Positions 1-7,812 of a stretch of 64,000 nt of DNA are shown here, in pieces. Source of the DNA: Phaeobacter sp. A36a-5a (lineage in GTDB: Bacteria; Pseudomonadota; Alphaproteobacteria; Rhodobacterales; Rhodobacteraceae); assembly GCF_037911135.1 (NCBI RefSeq), contig NZ_JBBLYU010000001.1, forward strand, positions 496,001 to 560,000. Direction: 5' to 3'. Below the pieces are notes generated by a model. It was not told the origin of the DNA. It ran no database searches and saw only the letters and a program-made list of their open reading frames with translations. Made by a program: the position numbers and the translations under genes. Every line of letters starts with the position of its first letter. The stretch's first letter is position 1.

Positions 1-1
1 C

Positions 2-664
2 GGTGTCGCGCCGCTGCCTGTTCTGATGCATTTTCATGGCTGGTCGCGAACAGGCAAACATGCGTTGCGCTCCGATCGGGTCGGGGCCTCGGCCAAACGG
101 CGGGGCGTATTGCTGGTCACCCCGAATGGCCGTGGCAAGAGCTGGAATTTCTGGACGGCAGACACCGAGGATGTGCCCTTTGCCGATGCGGTGCTGGCGG
201 ATGTGGCAAAACGCTACCCGGTCGATGCCGAACAGGTCTTTGTCTCGGGCTATTCCTACGGATCCGCCATGGCCTGGCGTTACGCCTGCCAGAGCGGCAA
301 GGGGATTGCGGCATTGCTGGCGGTGGCGGGCAGTATTGATCAAACCGAAATCTGCGCCGAGGCCCCGCAGGAGGTTCGGCATGTGCACGGGCTTGCGGAC
401 ACGGTGATGGATTTTCCGATGGGGCCGGGGGATGATGTGACCTATCCGGTGGCCTTGTGGCGGCGGGCGTTCGACTGTTCCGGCGGAGGCGAGGCGCAGG
501 GAGATTGGCAGGTCCGCAGTTTCCTGACATTTTCGCGCACCGGCTGGAGCTGCGGTGGGCATGATGTCACCCTGGATCTGCACCCGGGCGGGCATTTCAT
601 CCCGCATGGTTGGATCGGTCGGCAGCTGGATGAGCTTTTGGGTCTCACCCCCAGCTATCCTTAG
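2..664 (+). CDS. PHB depolymerase-like secreted esterase (LpqC family), 5' end outside window
   Basis: The frame is open from base 2, so the N-terminus and any signal peptide lie upstream of the window; an internal Met at base 26 is not the start. The visible 220 residues form an alpha/beta hydrolase: PVLMHFHGW (oxyanion region), the nucleophile elbow GYSYGSAMAW (serine in G-Y-S-Y-G), an aspartate in the HGLADTVMDFP stretch and a C-terminal histidine in HPGGHFIPHGW. This matches the polyhydroxybutyrate-depolymerase/LpqC esterase family, which hydrolyses polyester or feruloyl-type esters, usually outside the cytoplasm. Substrate cannot be told from sequence. It ends 89 bases before pheT and is probably a separate unit. 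Confidence 0.8.
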   Translation, partial: GVAPLPVLMHFHGWSRTGKHALRSDRVGASAKRRGVLLVTPNGRGKSWNFWTADTEDVPFADAVLADVAKRYPVDAEQVFVSGYSYGSAMAWRYACQSGKGIAALLAVAGSIDQTEICAEAPQEVRHVHGLADTVMDFPMGPGDDVTYPVALWRRAFDCSGGGEAQGDWQVRSFLTFSRTGWSCGGHDVTLDLHPGGHFIPHGWIGRQLDELLGLTPSYP

Positions 665-753
665 GCCGAGAGCGGAGCCAAGGCTTGCACATGGGGGCAA
701 TCTTTGTCATTGCCTGCTGCAACATGCATGGCTTGCCATAGGAAACCGGACCG

Positions 754-3150
754 ATGAAATTCACTCTTTCTTGGCTGAAAGACCACCTCGACACTGAGGC
801 CTCCGTCGAGGACATCACCGAAACACTGACCGACCTCGGGCTTGAGGTCGAAGGTGTGTCGAACCCTGCGGACCGGCTGAAGGATTTTACGCTGGGCTAT
901 GTGAAACATGCCGAGAAACACCCCGACGCGGACAAGCTGCGGGTGTGCAAGGTCGACACCGATGAAGGCGAGATGCAGATCATCTGCGGCGCGCCCAATG
1001 CCCGTGAAGGTATCACCGTCGTGGTTTGCAAACCGGGCATGTATATTCCCGGTCTCGACATCACCATCGGTGTGGGCAAGATCCGCGGTGTCGAGAGCTT
1101 TGGCATGATGGCCTCCGAGCGCGAGCTGGAACTGTCGGATGAACATGACGGCATCATCGAGCTGCCTTCGGGCGATGTCGGCGATCGCTTCGTCGATTGG
1201 CTGTCCGAGAATAGCCCGGCCAAGGTCGATCCCGTTATTGAAATCGCCATCACGCCGAACCGCCCGGATGCGCTGGGGGTTAGGGGGATCGCGCGGGATT
1301 TGGCCGCACGCGGGCTGGGCACATTGAAGCCGCTTGATATCGAGCCGGTCGACGGCGGATTCGAAAGCCCGATCAAGGTCAATATCGACGCAGATACGCT
1401 GGATGGCTGCCCGCTGTTCACCGGTCGCCTGATCCGCGGCGTGAAGAACGGCCCTAGCCCGCAGTGGCTACAGGACCGGTTGAGCGCCATTGGTCTGCGT
1501 CCGATTTCGACACTGGTTGATATCACCAATTATTTCACCTTCGATCAGAACCGCCCACTGCATGTCTTTGACGCGGCCAAGGTGGCGGGCAATCTGCGCA
1601 TCCACCGGGCAGCGGGTGGCGAGACGCTGACCGCGCTGGATGAGAAGGACTACACCTTCGCCGAAGGGCAGATGGTCATCTCCGACGACAATGGCCCGGA
1701 GAGCATTGCGGGCATCATGGGCGGGGCCGACACCGGGTGCACCGAGGAAACGACCGATGTGTTCCTTGAGAGCGCATTCTGGGACCATGTACAGATCGCG
1801 ACCACTGGCCGGGCGCTGAAAATCAACTCGGACGCGCGCTACCGTTTCGAGCGGGGCGTCGACCCCGAATACACCCGTGAAGGTCTCGATCATGCCACCC
1901 GGATGATCCTCGACCTCTGCGGTGGCGAGCCGTCGAATGTGGTGATCGCAGGCGCTGTACCGGATCACGCGCGCGCCTATAAGCTGGATCCCGAGCGGGT
2001 CCAGTCGCTGGTCGGGATGGATATCCCGGAATCAGAGCAGCGCCAGACCCTGACCCGTCTGGGTTTCCGGCTTGAGGGCAATATGGCCCATGTTCCGAGC
2101 TGGCGCCCGGATGTGATGGGGGAGGCTGATCTGGTGGAGGAGGTGGCGCGTATCGCGTCGCTCACGAAACTGGAAGGCAAGCCGCTGCCGCGCCTGACAG
2201 ATGGCGTCCCTGCACCGGTGATGACCCCTGAGCAACGCCGCCAGCAGATCGCGCGCCGGACCTGCGCCAGCCTCGGCTATAACGAGGTGGTGAGCTACAC
2301 CTTCATCGACAAGGCCTCTGCAACGCTGTTTGGTGGCGGGGACGATGCGACCATGCTGGCCAATCCGATCTCCTCCGAGATGTCGCACATGCGTCCGGCA
2401 CTGTTGCCCGGGCTGTTGCAGGCTGCCGCACGCAATCAGGCGCGTGGCTTCATGGATCTGGCGCTCTTCGAGGCGGGACCTGCTTTTCACGGTGGTGAAC
2501 CGGGTGAGCAGCATAACCTGATTTCCGGCCTTCTGGTTGGCCGTACCGGCCCCAAGGACGTGCATGGCACCAGCCGCGCGGTCGACACGTTTGACGCCAA
2601 GGCAGATATCGAGGCGGTTCTGGCCGCAATCGGTGCGCCTGCCAAGGTCCAGATCCTTCGCGGGGCAGAGCCCTGGTGGCATCCGGGGCGGCATGGCAAA
2701 ATCTGCCTGGGTCCGAAGAAAGTGCTGGGTGTCTTTGGCGAACTGCACCCGAAGGTTCTGAGCGAAATGGGGATCAAGGGGTCCGCTGTTGCCTTTACCA
2801 TCTGGCCTGACGAAGTTCCGATGCCACGCAAAACCGGGGCCAATCGTGGTGCGCTGGTTCAAAGCGACCTGCAAGCGGTCGAGCGTGATTTCGCCTTTGT
2901 CGTGGCCGAGGACGTCGAAGCCCTTACCCTGGTCAATGCCGCCGCAGGCGCCGACAAGGCGCTGATTGATGATGTGCGCGTTTTTGACGAGTTCATCGGC
3001 GGCAGCCTGGGAGAGGGCAACAAGTCTCTGGCCATCACGGTCCGCTTGCAGCCGACCGAAAAAACCCTGACCGAAAAGGATATCGAAGCGGTCAGCGACA
3101 AGATTGTCACAAAAGTCACCAAGGCCACCGGCGGCACATTGCGCGGATAA
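754..3150 (+). CDS. pheT: Phenylalanine--tRNA ligase beta subunit
   Basis: 798 residues, the usual length for bacterial PheT. It works with PheS in an alpha2beta2 enzyme that charges tRNA-Phe in the cytoplasm. Visible in order are the N-terminal tRNA-binding EMAP-like domain (about residues 40-150, with KHPDADKLRVCKV and GVESFGMMASERELELS), the B3/B4 editing region (about 210-380, with RPISTLVDITNYF and ESIAGIMGG), the B5 domain (about 405-475), the catalytic-like core, and the C-terminal anticodon-binding FDX-ACB domain (last 95 residues, VERDFAFVV to KATGGTLRG). The ATG follows TAGGAAACC at a suitable distance. pheS is not directly upstream: an esterase gene is, so the pair is interrupted or pheT has its own promoter. 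Confidence 0.97.
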   Translation: MKFTLSWLKDHLDTEASVEDITETLTDLGLEVEGVSNPADRLKDFTLGYVKHAEKHPDADKLRVCKVDTDEGEMQIICGAPNAREGITVVVCKPGMYIPGLDITIGVGKIRGVESFGMMASERELELSDEHDGIIELPSGDVGDRFVDWLSENSPAKVDPVIEIAITPNRPDALGVRGIARDLAARGLGTLKPLDIEPVDGGFESPIKVNIDADTLDGCPLFTGRLIRGVKNGPSPQWLQDRLSAIGLRPISTLVDITNYFTFDQNRPLHVFDAAKVAGNLRIHRAAGGETLTALDEKDYTFAEGQMVISDDNGPESIAGIMGGADTGCTEETTDVFLESAFWDHVQIATTGRALKINSDARYRFERGVDPEYTREGLDHATRMILDLCGGEPSNVVIAGAVPDHARAYKLDPERVQSLVGMDIPESEQRQTLTRLGFRLEGNMAHVPSWRPDVMGEADLVEEVARIASLTKLEGKPLPRLTDGVPAPVMTPEQRRQQIARRTCASLGYNEVVSYTFIDKASATLFGGGDDATMLANPISSEMSHMRPALLPGLLQAAARNQARGFMDLALFEAGPAFHGGEPGEQHNLISGLLVGRTGPKDVHGTSRAVDTFDAKADIEAVLAAIGAPAKVQILRGAEPWWHPGRHGKICLGPKKVLGVFGELHPKVLSEMGIKGSAVAFTIWPDEVPMPRKTGANRGALVQSDLQAVERDFAFVVAEDVEALTLVNAAAGADKALIDDVRVFDEFIGGSLGEGNKSLAITVRLQPTEKTLTEKDIEAVSDKIVTKVTKATGGTLRG

Positions 3151-3190
3151 CGGCGCCTGTGACCTCTGGCTGAAACCTGTATTATTCTGG

Positions 3191-3218
3191 AAACGCGCCC
3201 CGGTTGAGGGCGCGTTTT
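3191..3218 (+). terminator. Rho-independent terminator after pheT
   Basis: A perfect 9-bp stem (AACGCGCCC at 3192-3200 with GGGCGCGTT at 3208-3216) and a 7-base loop is followed by a short T run. It lies between the convergent pheT and lysR genes and touches the last base of the lysR stop codon, so it may also work on the minus strand. Confidence 0.8.
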
Positions 3219-4096
3219 CAGTTCTGGGCGAGAAAATCTGCCAGAATGTCAAAGACCAGCCGGATGCGGCGGCTGGTGTGGAGCTCGCGGTGAGTGGTCA
3301 GCCAGATCGGAAATACGATTGGATCCAGCCGCGGCAGTAGCCGTTCAATGCCGGGCGTGGGCTCGGCCACATCCTCCATCATCGGGCAGATGCCGAAGCC
3401 CTGTTTGACCAGCTCCCAGGCGGTAAGACCGCTGGAGGACTTGATCCGAAAGTTTTCCGGCGCAAGATGGATTCCAAGCGGTGCCAGGAAGTCAATCGAA
3501 CGGTCCACATCGGCAAAACCGACAAAATCGTGGTCTGCCAACTCCTTGGTTGATGCCGGACGACCCCGTCGCTCCAGATAGCTCGGGGCCGCGTAGAAAT
3601 GCGCCCGGGCTTCGCCCACGAGGCGCGCGATCAGTTCCGGCTGGTCAGGGCGCACATGGCGGATGGCAATATCCGCTTCGCGTCGCATCAGGTCCCGGAT
3701 GTCGTTGGCGGCCACGACATCAATCGTCAGCCGCGGCGCGCGCTGTCGGATCTGGCGCAGCACAGGCGGCAGCACATAGGCCGACACGACGTCGCTTGCG
3801 GTAATCCGAATGGTGCCTTCGATGGTTTGGGCCGAGGCGCTGGCCGCCAGTGACAGGCCCTCGGCTGCGGCCCCCATCCTGCGGCTGTGGTCCAGCAGAT
3901 CCTGCCCTGCGGAAGTCAGTGCCAGACGGCGCCCCGGACGTTCAAACAGCATCACACCGAGATCGGCTTCTAGGGCTGCGACCTGTCGGGACAGGGTCGG
4001 TTGGGTCAGCCCCAGCTTGCGCGCACCGGCGGAGAGGGAGCCGGTTTCTGCCGTCGCCAGAAACGCCCGGATATGATTCCAGTCGAGTTTATCCAT
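3218..4096 (-). CDS. LysR-family transcriptional regulator
   Basis: 292 residues, standard LysR length. The N-terminal winged helix-turn-helix is clear (residues 1-60: WNHIRAFLATAETGSLSAGARKLGLTQPTLSRQVAALE), followed by the linker helix and a two-lobed effector domain. It is divergent from the methyltransferase at 4184 with 87 bases between start codons. That is the classic LysR arrangement and makes the methyltransferase the likeliest target, together with its own gene. The effector is unknown. The start overlaps an inverted repeat (4095-4108). Confidence 0.9.
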   Translation of the reverse strand: MDKLDWNHIRAFLATAETGSLSAGARKLGLTQPTLSRQVAALEADLGVMLFERPGRRLALTSAGQDLLDHSRRMGAAAEGLSLAASASAQTIEGTIRITASDVVSAYVLPPVLRQIRQRAPRLTIDVVAANDIRDLMRREADIAIRHVRPDQPELIARLVGEARAHFYAAPSYLERRGRPASTKELADHDFVGFADVDRSIDFLAPLGIHLAPENFRIKSSSGLTAWELVKQGFGICPMMEDVAEPTPGIERLLPRLDPIVFPIWLTTHRELHTSRRIRLVFDILADFLAQN

Positions 4097-4108
4097 ACAA
4101 ATATGTAT
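4095..4108. promoter_or_regulatory. Putative LysR operator in divergent spacer
   Basis: ATACA-AATA-TGTAT inverted repeat lying on the start codon of the LysR gene in the LysR/methyltransferase spacer. Inferred operator; an autoregulatory role would fit its position. Confidence 0.4.
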
Positions 4109-4183
4109 ACCTCACCTGCAAATTTTGGCAATTTTACTTAGGTTTCTGCATGGGTAGCCTGTAGCCATCTTAGGAGGACAGAG

Positions 4184-4819
4184 ATGACAACCGATGCGCG
4201 CTTCTGGGACAGGACTGCCCCCAAATACGCCAAATCCAAAATCCGGGATGAGGCCGCCTATCAATACACGTTGGAGCGCACGAGAGCCTATCTGAAGGCG
4301 GGCGACCACGTGCTAGAAGTGGGCTGCGGTACGGGATCCACCGCGATCGCACTGTCGGACGCGGTTTCGGCGATGACTGCAACCGATCTGTCGGAGGGAA
4401 TGCTGCGCATCGGTCGCGACAGGGCCGCGCAGGCCGGGGCGGACAACGTGACCTTTGAACATTGCGGTGACGACGCGCTGCCAGCCGGACCGTTTGACGT
4501 GGTGATGGCTTTCAACCTTCTGCATCTGGTTCCGGATGTGGATGCCGCACTTGCGTCGGTCGCCGAACGCGTGCCGAGCGGGAAGCTGTTCATTTCCAAG
4601 ACACCCTGTCTGGGCGAGGCGCGTGGCAGCCTGAAGTACTGGATGTTCTCGGTACTGATCCCATTGATGCGTCTGGTCGGAAAGGCGCCGAGCTCGGTGG
4701 CTTTGCTAAGTATTGCTGAGCTGGAGGCCGCCGTGGAGCGGGCCGGGTTCGAGATTATCGAGACCGGCAATTACCCGATCTCGATACCGAGCCGTTATCT
4801 GGTGGCACGGCGGCGCTAG
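4184..4819 (+). CDS. Class I SAM-dependent methyltransferase
   Basis: 211 residues. SAM-binding motif I is VLEVGCGTGSTAIAL (about residues 43-57), followed by the acidic motif II region ATDLSEGMLRIGRD and a motif IV-like stretch FDVVMAFNLLHLVPD. This is the Methyltransf_11/25 fold used for small molecules. The C-terminal third (SLKYWMFSVLIPLMRLVGKAPSS) is hydrophobic and may bind a lipophilic substrate. The start is preceded by AGGAGGACAGAG, a strong ribosome-binding site. It is divergent from a LysR gene that probably controls it. Substrate not recognisable. Confidence 0.85.
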   Translation: MTTDARFWDRTAPKYAKSKIRDEAAYQYTLERTRAYLKAGDHVLEVGCGTGSTAIALSDAVSAMTATDLSEGMLRIGRDRAAQAGADNVTFEHCGDDALPAGPFDVVMAFNLLHLVPDVDAALASVAERVPSGKLFISKTPCLGEARGSLKYWMFSVLIPLMRLVGKAPSSVALLSIAELEAAVERAGFEIIETGNYPISIPSRYLVARRR

Positions 4820-4997
4820 CTTCCTGACCTGACGCGAAGCGGTGGACGAATTGTTGCAGCTGGTGGATACTCTGCCTGCTGGCCGGATGGGCTATGGTCC
4901 CGGCGCCAGGGCACATCACATTGGCGGGGCCAGCAACAGACAGGATCTGGCAGGGCGGGCCGAAACCGTCAGCTGCTCGCGCAGGAAAGGACATTCC

Positions 4998-5447
4998 GTG
5001 ACTTTGAACGTATATCTCTCAGGCGAAATTCACACCGATTGGCGGGACCAGATTATTGATGGTGCAGCGGGCCTGGATGTGCATTTTGCCAGCCCGGTTA
5101 CCGATCATGACATCAGCGATGACTGCGGTGTGGCTATTCTGGGCAGTGAGCCGAACAAGTATTGGCACGACCACAAAGGCGCGATGGTCAATGCCATTCG
5201 CACCCGCAAGGGTCTGTCAGACGCGGATATCGTCGTGGTCCGCTTTGGCGAAAAATACAAACAGTGGAACGCGGCCTTTGATGCGGGCTATGCGGCCGCT
5301 CTGGGCAAGTCGCTGATTGTCCTGTCCCAGGATGAGCATCAGCATGCCTTGAAAGAGGTACATGCCGCTGCCTTGGCTGTCGCGAAAGAACCGCGGCAGG
5401 TTGTCGAAATCCTGCGCTACGTGTTGCAGGGGAGCCTGCCTGCGTGA
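4998..5447 (+). CDS. ytoQ: YtoQ family protein
   Basis: 149 residues from a GTG start. I chose this start because AGGAAAGG precedes it and the protein begins MTLNVYLSGEIHTDWR, the conserved YtoQ N-terminus; an upstream in-frame start at 4842 adds residues with no family look. The protein is one small Rossmann-like alpha/beta domain resembling nucleoside 2-deoxyribosyltransferase folds (LSGEIHTDW, GVAILGSEPNKYWHDHKGAMVNAIRT, ADIVVVRFGEKYKQWNAAFDAGYAAALGKSLIVLSQ). Biochemical function is not established. It shares GTGA with the next gene, so the two are translationally coupled. Confidence 0.88.
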   Translation: MTLNVYLSGEIHTDWRDQIIDGAAGLDVHFASPVTDHDISDDCGVAILGSEPNKYWHDHKGAMVNAIRTRKGLSDADIVVVRFGEKYKQWNAAFDAGYAAALGKSLIVLSQDEHQHALKEVHAAALAVAKEPRQVVEILRYVLQGSLPA

Positions 5448-5971
5448 CCGGGCCGACATTGACGACGGAGCGGCTGTCGCTGCGCCCGCACCGGCTGGAG
5501 GATTTTGATGCGCTGACGGCGTTGTGGATGGATCCGGTGGTTGTCCGTCATACAATCGGTCGCCCGGCCAGCCGCGAGGAAACCTGGACGCGCCTGTTGC
5601 GCTACATCGGACATTGGCAGGTGCTGGGTTACGGTTACTGGGCGATCACCAGCCGCGACGACGGACGGTATCTCGGCACCGCCGGCTTTGCCGATTATCA
5701 GCGCGATATCGACCCTCCGCTCGGCTCGGTGCCCGAGGCGGGCTGGGGGCTGATGCCAGCGGAGCATGGGAAGGGGCTGGCGACAGAGGCGGTCGAGCGC
5801 ATACACCGGTGGGCTGCCGAGGAGACCCAATGGCGATCAACCTGTTGTCTTCTGGATCCTGACAACGCAGCCTCGATCCGAGTCGCCGAGAAGATGGGCT
5901 ACAGCGCCAGTCACGAAGCCAACTACCGTCAAGAGCCGACACTGGTGATGACCAGAGCGATCCCGCGCTAA
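5444..5971 (+). CDS. GNAT family N-acetyltransferase (RimJ/RimL type)
   Basis: 175 residues with GTG start overlapping the ytoQ stop by four bases. The N-terminus LTTERLSLRPHRLEDFDAL is the RimJ/RimL-like (Acetyltransf_3) signature, and acetyl-CoA motif A is EAGWGLMPAEHGKGLATEAVERI (about residues 98-120). The C-terminus DNAASIRVAEKMGYSASHEA is the usual motif B. It transfers acetyl from acetyl-CoA to an amine; the substrate (ribosomal protein, antibiotic or metabolite) cannot be told. Coupling to ytoQ suggests co-expression, but no shared pathway is known. Confidence 0.87.
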   Translation: MTGPTLTTERLSLRPHRLEDFDALTALWMDPVVVRHTIGRPASREETWTRLLRYIGHWQVLGYGYWAITSRDDGRYLGTAGFADYQRDIDPPLGSVPEAGWGLMPAEHGKGLATEAVERIHRWAAEETQWRSTCCLLDPDNAASIRVAEKMGYSASHEANYRQEPTLVMTRAIPR

Positions 5972-5991
5972 CACGCTTTCGAAGCCATAGA

Positions 5992-6023
5992 CAGCCGCCC
6001 TGTACGTAGATCCGGGGCGGCTG
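5992..6023. terminator. Hairpin between convergent GNAT and mscS genes
   Basis: CAGCCGCCC (5992-6000) pairs perfectly with GGGCGGCTG (6015-6023). There is no clear T run, so it may act as a transcript-end stabiliser or bidirectional terminator. Confidence 0.5.
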
Positions 6024-6031
6024 CCGGGAGA

Positions 6032-6838
6032 TCAGCCCTCTTTCTTGATTTCCACGCTGTGCGGGTAGGGGATTGAGATGCCCTTGTCGTCAAAAGCCTC
6101 TTTGACGGCTTGGGTCATTGCGAACTTCAGCTCCCAATAATCCGCGGCCTTGCACCACAGACGTGCGGTGAGATCGACCGAGCTGTCGCCAAGATTGGTC
6201 ACCCGGACCCAAGGAGCAGGATCCGCCATGACCCGTGTATCGGCCTCGGCGAGGGCCATAATGATCTCCTTGGCGTCATCGGCACTGTCGCCGTAGTCGA
6301 TACCAAAGACCATATCCACGCGGCGGGTGTCATGGGCAGAGTAGTTGGTGATGATTGCACCCCAGGCCTGACCGTTGGGAATGATGATCTGGACGTTGTC
6401 CGGTGTGACCAGTTCGGTCACGAAGAGGTTCAGGTCAACCACGGTGCCGGAGGTGCCGCCGATATCGACATACTGGCCGAGCTTGTAGGGGCGAAATAGA
6501 ACCAGCATGACGCCCGCAGCCAGATCGCTCAGCGTTCCCTGGAGAGCAAGGCCAATCGCCAGGGTCGCAGCGCCGAGCATGGCGACCAGGCTGGTGGCCT
6601 CTATCCCAAAGATGCCAAGCACGGCGACCAGCACGATGGCCAGCAATATCCAGCGGACGGCACTGGCGGCAAAATTACCGAGTGTTTGATCCAGATGTGG
6701 CGTAGCGTTGATGCGACGGCGCACGGTGCTGCTGATGATACCGGCGGTTATCCAGCCAAGCACCAGCACAACCAGCGCCTTGGCCGCACTGATTAGCAAG
6801 GGCCAGAGCGCGCCCAATTGTTCGATCCATTCTTCCAT
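6032..6838 (-). CDS. mscS: MscS family small-conductance mechanosensitive channel
   Basis: 268 residues from the ATG at 6838 (MEEWIEQLGALWPLL); a TTG start 10 codons upstream is possible but less likely. Three hydrophobic segments (about residues 8-30, 48-70 and 78-100) are followed by the pore-lining helix (MLGAATLAIGLALQGTLSDLAAGVMLVLFRPYKLGQYVDIGG), rich in Gly and Ala as in MscS TM3. The cytosolic beta domain follows (GTVVDLNLFVTELVTPDNVQIIIPNGQAW). It is an inner-membrane channel that opens on hypo-osmotic shock. It lies next to mscL on the same strand, so two osmotic safety valves are clustered; the 130-base gap suggests separate promoters. Confidence 0.93.
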   Translation of the reverse strand: MEEWIEQLGALWPLLISAAKALVVLVLGWITAGIISSTVRRRINATPHLDQTLGNFAASAVRWILLAIVLVAVLGIFGIEATSLVAMLGAATLAIGLALQGTLSDLAAGVMLVLFRPYKLGQYVDIGGTSGTVVDLNLFVTELVTPDNVQIIIPNGQAWGAIITNYSAHDTRRVDMVFGIDYGDSADDAKEIIMALAEADTRVMADPAPWVRVTNLGDSSVDLTARLWCKAADYWELKFAMTQAVKEAFDDKGISIPYPHSVEIKKEG

Positions 6839-6933
6839 GTCGTTGTCTGGTCCCTGCCATTGTCTCAAAGGAATGCCCGATCACCGGCAACGCGAGGTCG
6901 CCGGTGCCCGAGATGTGGCCTTAGTCCGACCGG

Positions 6934-6953
6934 CCGCAGGATGCCACCTGCGG
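6934..6953 (-). terminator. Hairpin downstream of mscL
   Basis: CCGCAGG (6934-6940) and CCTGCGG (6947-6953) form a 7-bp stem with a 6-base loop just past the mscL stop. A second stem (CACCGGC 6882-6888 with GCCGGTG 6900-6906) lies further on. No T run, so the termination role is tentative. Confidence 0.4.
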
Positions 6954-6968
6954 ATCGTCTGTGTCTGC

Positions 6969-7403
6969 TTACCGTTTCAGGGAGTCGCGGATTTCCAACA
7001 GGACATCCAGCTCTGTGGGGCCGGCGGGGGCTTCCTCGGCGGGCATGGCTTCCTGCTTGCGGAAAGCGGCGTCTTTGACCTTGTTGACGTAGCGCACCAG
7101 CATGAACACCACGAATGCGATGATCAGAAAGTTGATCACTGCCATCACAAAGGCACCGTGAGCAAACACAGCGGCGCCCGCCTCACGTGCGGCCTCCAGG
7201 CTGGCACCTTCAGGGACGTTGCCCGCAAGGACCAGGTAGGAGTTGGTGAAATCGATCCCGCCAGTGAACAATCCGATGATGGGGTTGATCAGGTCGTTGA
7301 CCATGCTGCTGACGATCGCGGTAAAGGCGGCGCCGATGATGATGCCGACGGCCATGTCCATCACATTGCCCTTGGCAATGAAATCTCTGAATTCCTGAAG
7401 CAT
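6969..7403 (-). CDS. mscL: Large-conductance mechanosensitive channel MscL
   Basis: 144 residues from the ATG at 7403 ([31 protein letters not shown]), the conserved MscL amphipathic helix plus TM1. In-frame codons further upstream were rejected because AGGGA precedes this ATG and family members start here. TM2 is about residues 80-105 ([25 protein letters not shown]), and the acidic/basic C-terminal bundle ends in LEIRDSLKR. The homopentamer is an inner-membrane emergency valve that opens at near-lytic tension. The periplasmic loop (about 55-78) is slightly long. Confidence 0.96.
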   Translation of the reverse strand: MLQEFRDFIAKGNVMDMAVGIIIGAAFTAIVSSMVNDLINPIIGLFTGGIDFTNSYLVLAGNVPEGASLEAAREAGAAVFAHGAFVMAVINFLIIAFVVFMLVRYVNKVKDAAFRKQEAMPAEEAPAGPTELDVLLEIRDSLKR

Positions 7404-7812
7404 GTTGTTTGTCCCTGTTAACGAAGTCATTTTCATTGAGCAGACGTCGCGATCATCTGCGCGCTGCATGACCGCAGTTTAGTCAGGTTTTGGCCGCCGC
7501 TGCTATTGATTTTGCATTGAAAACTCTAGCCGTAGCCCTGTCGCGCGGACCATCGCAGCGGCACCGGTCCGGCGTTTCGCCATATTCTGACCGCAAAATG
7601 GGCCAGCACCGGTCCCAGAGCGGTCCTGTGTTGGACGTGTTTGCCGGGTAAATCTTGGCCGTTGGATGTGTTTTTCCCTGGACCCGAACAGCGCGCCGCC
7701 TGTGGGATCTGGGCGCGGGCGCGTCATCGGGGGAGCCGGCTGTATCGGCGCGGGGTGTCCGCTGCTGTTGCTGGAGCGGAGTTAATTGTTAGGTACAAGG
7801 TAGACGCGAGAC
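7404..7812. other. Non-coding region before the RTX gene
   Basis: About 400 bases with no convincing gene on either strand. It contains two direct repeats: GCACCGGTCC at 7561-7570 and 7606-7615, and an imperfect repeat starting GTTGGACGTGTTT near 7630 and GTTGGATGTGTTT near 7661. These may be control sites for the RTX gene at 7813. No clear sigma-70 promoter was picked out. Confidence 0.5.
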
